From the NCBI GenBank assembly GCA_947500875.1, contig CANMUN010000008.1, positions 1 through 64,000 on the forward strand: a stretch of 64,000 nt of DNA, read 5' to 3'. Below the pieces are notes generated by a model. It was not told where the DNA came from. It worked only from the letters and a program-made list of their open reading frames with translations, and searched no databases. Positions 62,181 to 64,000 of the stretch are shown here, in pieces. The stretch is from Flavobacteriales bacterium (GTDB lineage Bacteria > Bacteroidota > Bacteroidia > Flavobacteriales_D > Crocinitomicaceae). The position numbers were made by a program, and so were the translations under genes. How positions within the stretch are numbered: position 1 is the first letter of the stretch; each line of letters starts with the position of its first letter.

Positions 62181-62714
62181 TCACCTATTAATCCGATAAA
62201 TTCCTACTGGTTCGTTATTCATCCAGGTCGTACGCGAATCCCAGGTTAATCCATTTTTCTCAGCCACTCGAATAGACGCATAATTCTCGTCATCTATAAT
62301 GGAAATTACGTGATCGGTTTGATTCGAATTAAATGCGAGGTCTATGAAACACTTTGCCGCTTCAGTAGCATACCCTTGCCCCCAATAGGCCGGAAAAATA
62401 TGGTATCCCACTTCAATCTCCTTTTGACCATCAACCTCTTGGAGCAAAAGTCCACAACAGCCAATAAACTCACCCGTTGCTCGATGCACTAATTTTTGTA
62501 GTCCATATCGATGTGCTTTATAACGCTCCAATTGTTTCTGAATCATATGTTGGGCTACGGCCTCATTCGTCGGCAAACCCAAAGACTCGATAAATAAAAA
62601 TCGAATAGCTTCAGGATTCGCAAAGAATGTAGACCAGGCAGGCACATCATCTTCCGTTAAAAACGTAGTTTCCAAGCGCTCGGTTTGCAACTGATCGGGG
62701 TAATGGTAGGACAT
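62181..62714 (-). CDS. GNAT-family acetyltransferase (RimJ/RimL-like)
   Basis: 177 residues. The GNAT fold is clear: LQTERLETTFLTEDDVPAW at the start, GEFIGCCGLLLQEVDGQKEIEVGYHIFPAYWGQGYATEAAKCFIDLAF with the acetyl-CoA pyrophosphate loop (WGQGYA), and NYASIRVAEKNGLTW before the end. RimJ/RimL-type enzymes acetylate N-terminal amines of ribosomal proteins or small amines; the substrate is not predictable. It is monocistronic. Confidence 0.9.
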   Translation of the reverse strand: MSYHYPDQLQTERLETTFLTEDDVPAWSTFFANPEAIRFLFIESLGLPTNEAVAQHMIQKQLERYKAHRYGLQKLVHRATGEFIGCCGLLLQEVDGQKEIEVGYHIFPAYWGQGYATEAAKCFIDLAFNSNQTDHVISIIDDENYASIRVAEKNGLTWDSRTTWMNNEPVGIYRINR

Positions 62715-62759
62715 CGTTAGTATTTATTTTTGAAAATAATCTATTCACTTGGGTTCATT

Positions 62760-62767
62760 TAACTTTG
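62760..62767 (+). promoter_or_regulatory. -7 box TAACTTTG in front of the MFS relic
   Basis: Exact TAnnTTTG match, 4 nt before ATG 62772, the same layout as the other leaderless candidates. Confidence 0.5.
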
Positions 62768-62771
62768 ATCC

Positions 62772-62875
62772 ATGACACTTCAACCAAGCATCGGATAAAA
62801 GCCAATTGGAAACAATTCACTTTATTGGTTGTCGTCAGTGCATTTTTGGGTAATGATATTAAATTTAAGGAATAA
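62772..62875 (+). pseudogene. Relic of the 5' end of an MFS transporter gene
   Basis: ATG 62772 opens a frame of eight codons (MTLQPSIG, then TAA). In the frame that starts at 62774, the text RIKANWKQFTLLVVVSAFLG appears and then degenerates to NDIKFKE and a stop at 62873-62875. This stretch matches the start of a Flavobacteriia MFS transporter as I remember it (...KANWKQFTLLVLVNAFVG...). The likely history is a frameshift within the first codons plus a deletion of everything after the first helix, while the -7 box survives. The relic overlaps the end of the minus-strand T9SS gene. Family match is from memory. Confidence 0.45.
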
Positions 62876-64000
62876 TAAATTTAACCATGTACGACTGTCC
62901 GTGTTGAGATAATTGAATAAAATATAAGCCAGACTGACTCAAATAGAATGTTTTTTGCTCAAAACCATCAAGAAATTCCCTGGTTAGTAGTTGACCACAC
63001 GAATTAAATACACTGCAGGTTGTTGTCGTTTCTGATTTATTGACCAATGATATATAATCCATTTCATTTTTAATTAAAATGTCGAACATATCCATTCCAT
63101 GTTCGCTTAATGAAACGGCCCCTACATTACAAAAAACGGTGTCCTGAAAATCATACATGACATTATCTAACGCAAAAGGATAGTGCTGAAGAGGATGTAT
63201 AATCGGATTGTTTTGAAAGGAAAACTCATTAATATCAGTTACTTGCTGATAATTAAGTGCTAAATCATATGATTCACAATGGCCTTGACCATTTTGATCC
63301 AATAAAGAGATACAACTTCCATCTAGATGAGCAGCATAACTCAATGCGATGAGTTCATTTTGGTTCGTTGTGTATAACCCTTGAGCCGGAACCGTTGATA
63401 GCCAAGACTGTGCATTTAAATGGGGCTCAAACCCTTTACACCAGATTAAATTTCCCCCGGCAGCCGAAGGATTAAACTTCAAAACAAATGCCCTACTGGT
63501 TGGATATGCACTAGGATTATATAAGCTACCCGTTACCAATAACTTGTGGTCGGAAGTTTCGAAAAACGAATTAAACTGAATAGATTCTATCGGATTATTA
63601 GAAGAAAATCGCCATTGTTTAGTTAACGATAGGGAGGTGTCCAAGACCCCTAACACCTTAGTTTCATCATAATCCCAGATACCACTATAATCATTTGCAT
63701 ATTCGAAACTTACAAAGTATTGATTTGAAGACTTTAAAATTCTTGAGGGCATAACTTTGTTAAATTGATGATTTTGGTGAACATATTTTAATGCTTTTCG
63801 GAAAGAACCATTGTTATTAGAAACGACCAAATATCCATAATACTGCGTTGTGTCCTGTACTGGCCCTGTGTTTACTCCCCCTGATATGTAACCGTTTGGA
63901 ATGGCATTATCAAGGGTGTAAACATTTGCATTGTACGTGCCATTATTAGAATATTCAAAGGACCATACCACATTTCCAAAGCGATTGATTTTGGTTAACC
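62865..64000 (-). CDS. Secreted protein with T9SS type A sorting domain, N-terminus beyond window
   Basis: The reading frame is open to the right edge (reading ...LTKINRFGNVVWSFEYSNN), so at least 378 residues of C-terminal part are seen; a GTG at 63971 is only an internal codon. The body has propeller-like or delta-60-repeat-like text with repeated aromatic and Gly patterns (GYLVVSNNNGSFRKAL, SFEYANDYSGIWDYDETKVLGVLD, LLVTGSLYNPSAYPTSRAFVLKFNPSAAGGNLIW). It ends with a type A sorting domain: SLVNKSETTTTCSVFNSCGQLLTREFL, YFIQLSQHGQSYMVKFIIP. Confidence 0.85.
   Translation of the reverse strand, partial: LTKINRFGNVVWSFEYSNNGTYNANVYTLDNAIPNGYISGGVNTGPVQDTTQYYGYLVVSNNNGSFRKALKYVHQNHQFNKVMPSRILKSSNQYFVSFEYANDYSGIWDYDETKVLGVLDTSLSLTKQWRFSSNNPIESIQFNSFFETSDHKLLVTGSLYNPSAYPTSRAFVLKFNPSAAGGNLIWCKGFEPHLNAQSWLSTVPAQGLYTTNQNELIALSYAAHLDGSCISLLDQNGQGHCESYDLALNYQQVTDINEFSFQNNPIIHPLQHYPFALDNVMYDFQDTVFCNVGAVSLSEHGMDMFDILIKNEMDYISLVNKSETTTTCSVFNSCGQLLTREFLDGFEQKTFYLSQSGLYFIQLSQHGQSYMVKFIIP

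Noticed and set aside
1-64000. tRNA, rRNA, insertion sequences, prophage or integron features
   Set aside because: None could be supported on reading the gaps and genes; no transposase or integrase motif was found.

Overview
The window is a gene-dense chromosomal segment of a member of the Bacteroidota, most likely order Flavobacteriales and perhaps close to Crocinitomicaceae/Fluviicola; the family-level placement is inference. Evidence: many type IX secretion (T9SS) cargo proteins with type A or type B (CHU_C) sorting domains, two PorP/SprF proteins, DUF3127, an S46 dipeptidyl-peptidase, the Bacteroidota -7 promoter element TAnnTTTG in front of at least 14 transcription units, and few recognisable Shine-Dalgarno sequences. 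No tRNA, rRNA, insertion sequence, phage gene or CRISPR array was seen. The one RNA gene is rnpB (RNase P RNA), on the minus strand.

Layout. 1-6279 (-): the N-terminal 2093 codons of a giant secreted Ig-repeat protein that leaves the window at the left. 6568-8292 (-): recJ. 8376-8945 (+): YqaE/Pmp3-type lipoprotein. 8977-13675 (-): likely operon of amidase, MCE protein, two Fe-S electron-transfer proteins and a small conserved protein, divergent from lptD (13714-16230, +). 16233-19363 (-): hypothetical, orphan ABC ATPase, YihY/BrkB membrane protein, OmpA-like lipoprotein. 19474-23994: a TPR/PD40 protein convergent with a type B adhesin and its PorP/SprF partner. 24139-28713: truA, a TonB plug protein without barrel, fabD, a MORN-repeat protein, flavin reductase and a DUF3127 protein with an SSB-like tail. 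28710-33043 (-): tandem amidohydrolases. 33068-35235 (-): AlkD-like protein, rnpB and a type A T9SS protein. 35303-40919: UPF1/Dna2-like helicase, yidD, lytic transglycosylase, menC. 40910-46500 (-): an operon of GT2 glycosyltransferase, rlmH, polymerase-like membrane protein, asparagine synthase and menC. 46534-50193: S46 peptidase, ribF and an LRR protein. 50249-56103 (+): a tight operon of type B adhesin, PorP/SprF, a PD40-SprB-OmpA protein and a membrane protein. 56100-64000: MarC, two secreted proteins, a MORN gene broken by one stop codon, a TlpA-like thioredoxin, a GNAT acetyltransferase, a relic of an MFS gene and a truncated type A T9SS protein.

How the genes work together. The strongest theme is the cell surface: LptD, amidase and MCE for envelope building; a GT2/polymerase-like/AsnB set for a glycan; and repeated modules of secreted adhesin plus PorP/SprF outer-membrane partner plus PD40/OmpA anchor. 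The most distinctive structures are (i) an Ig-repeat adhesin in which three repeats carry different guest domains at the same loop, (ii) a PD40-SprB-OmpA fusion in an adhesin operon, and (iii) -7 boxes only 4-7 nt from start codons. The rnpB promoter gives an internal ruler for (iii) and suggests that several mRNAs are leaderless.
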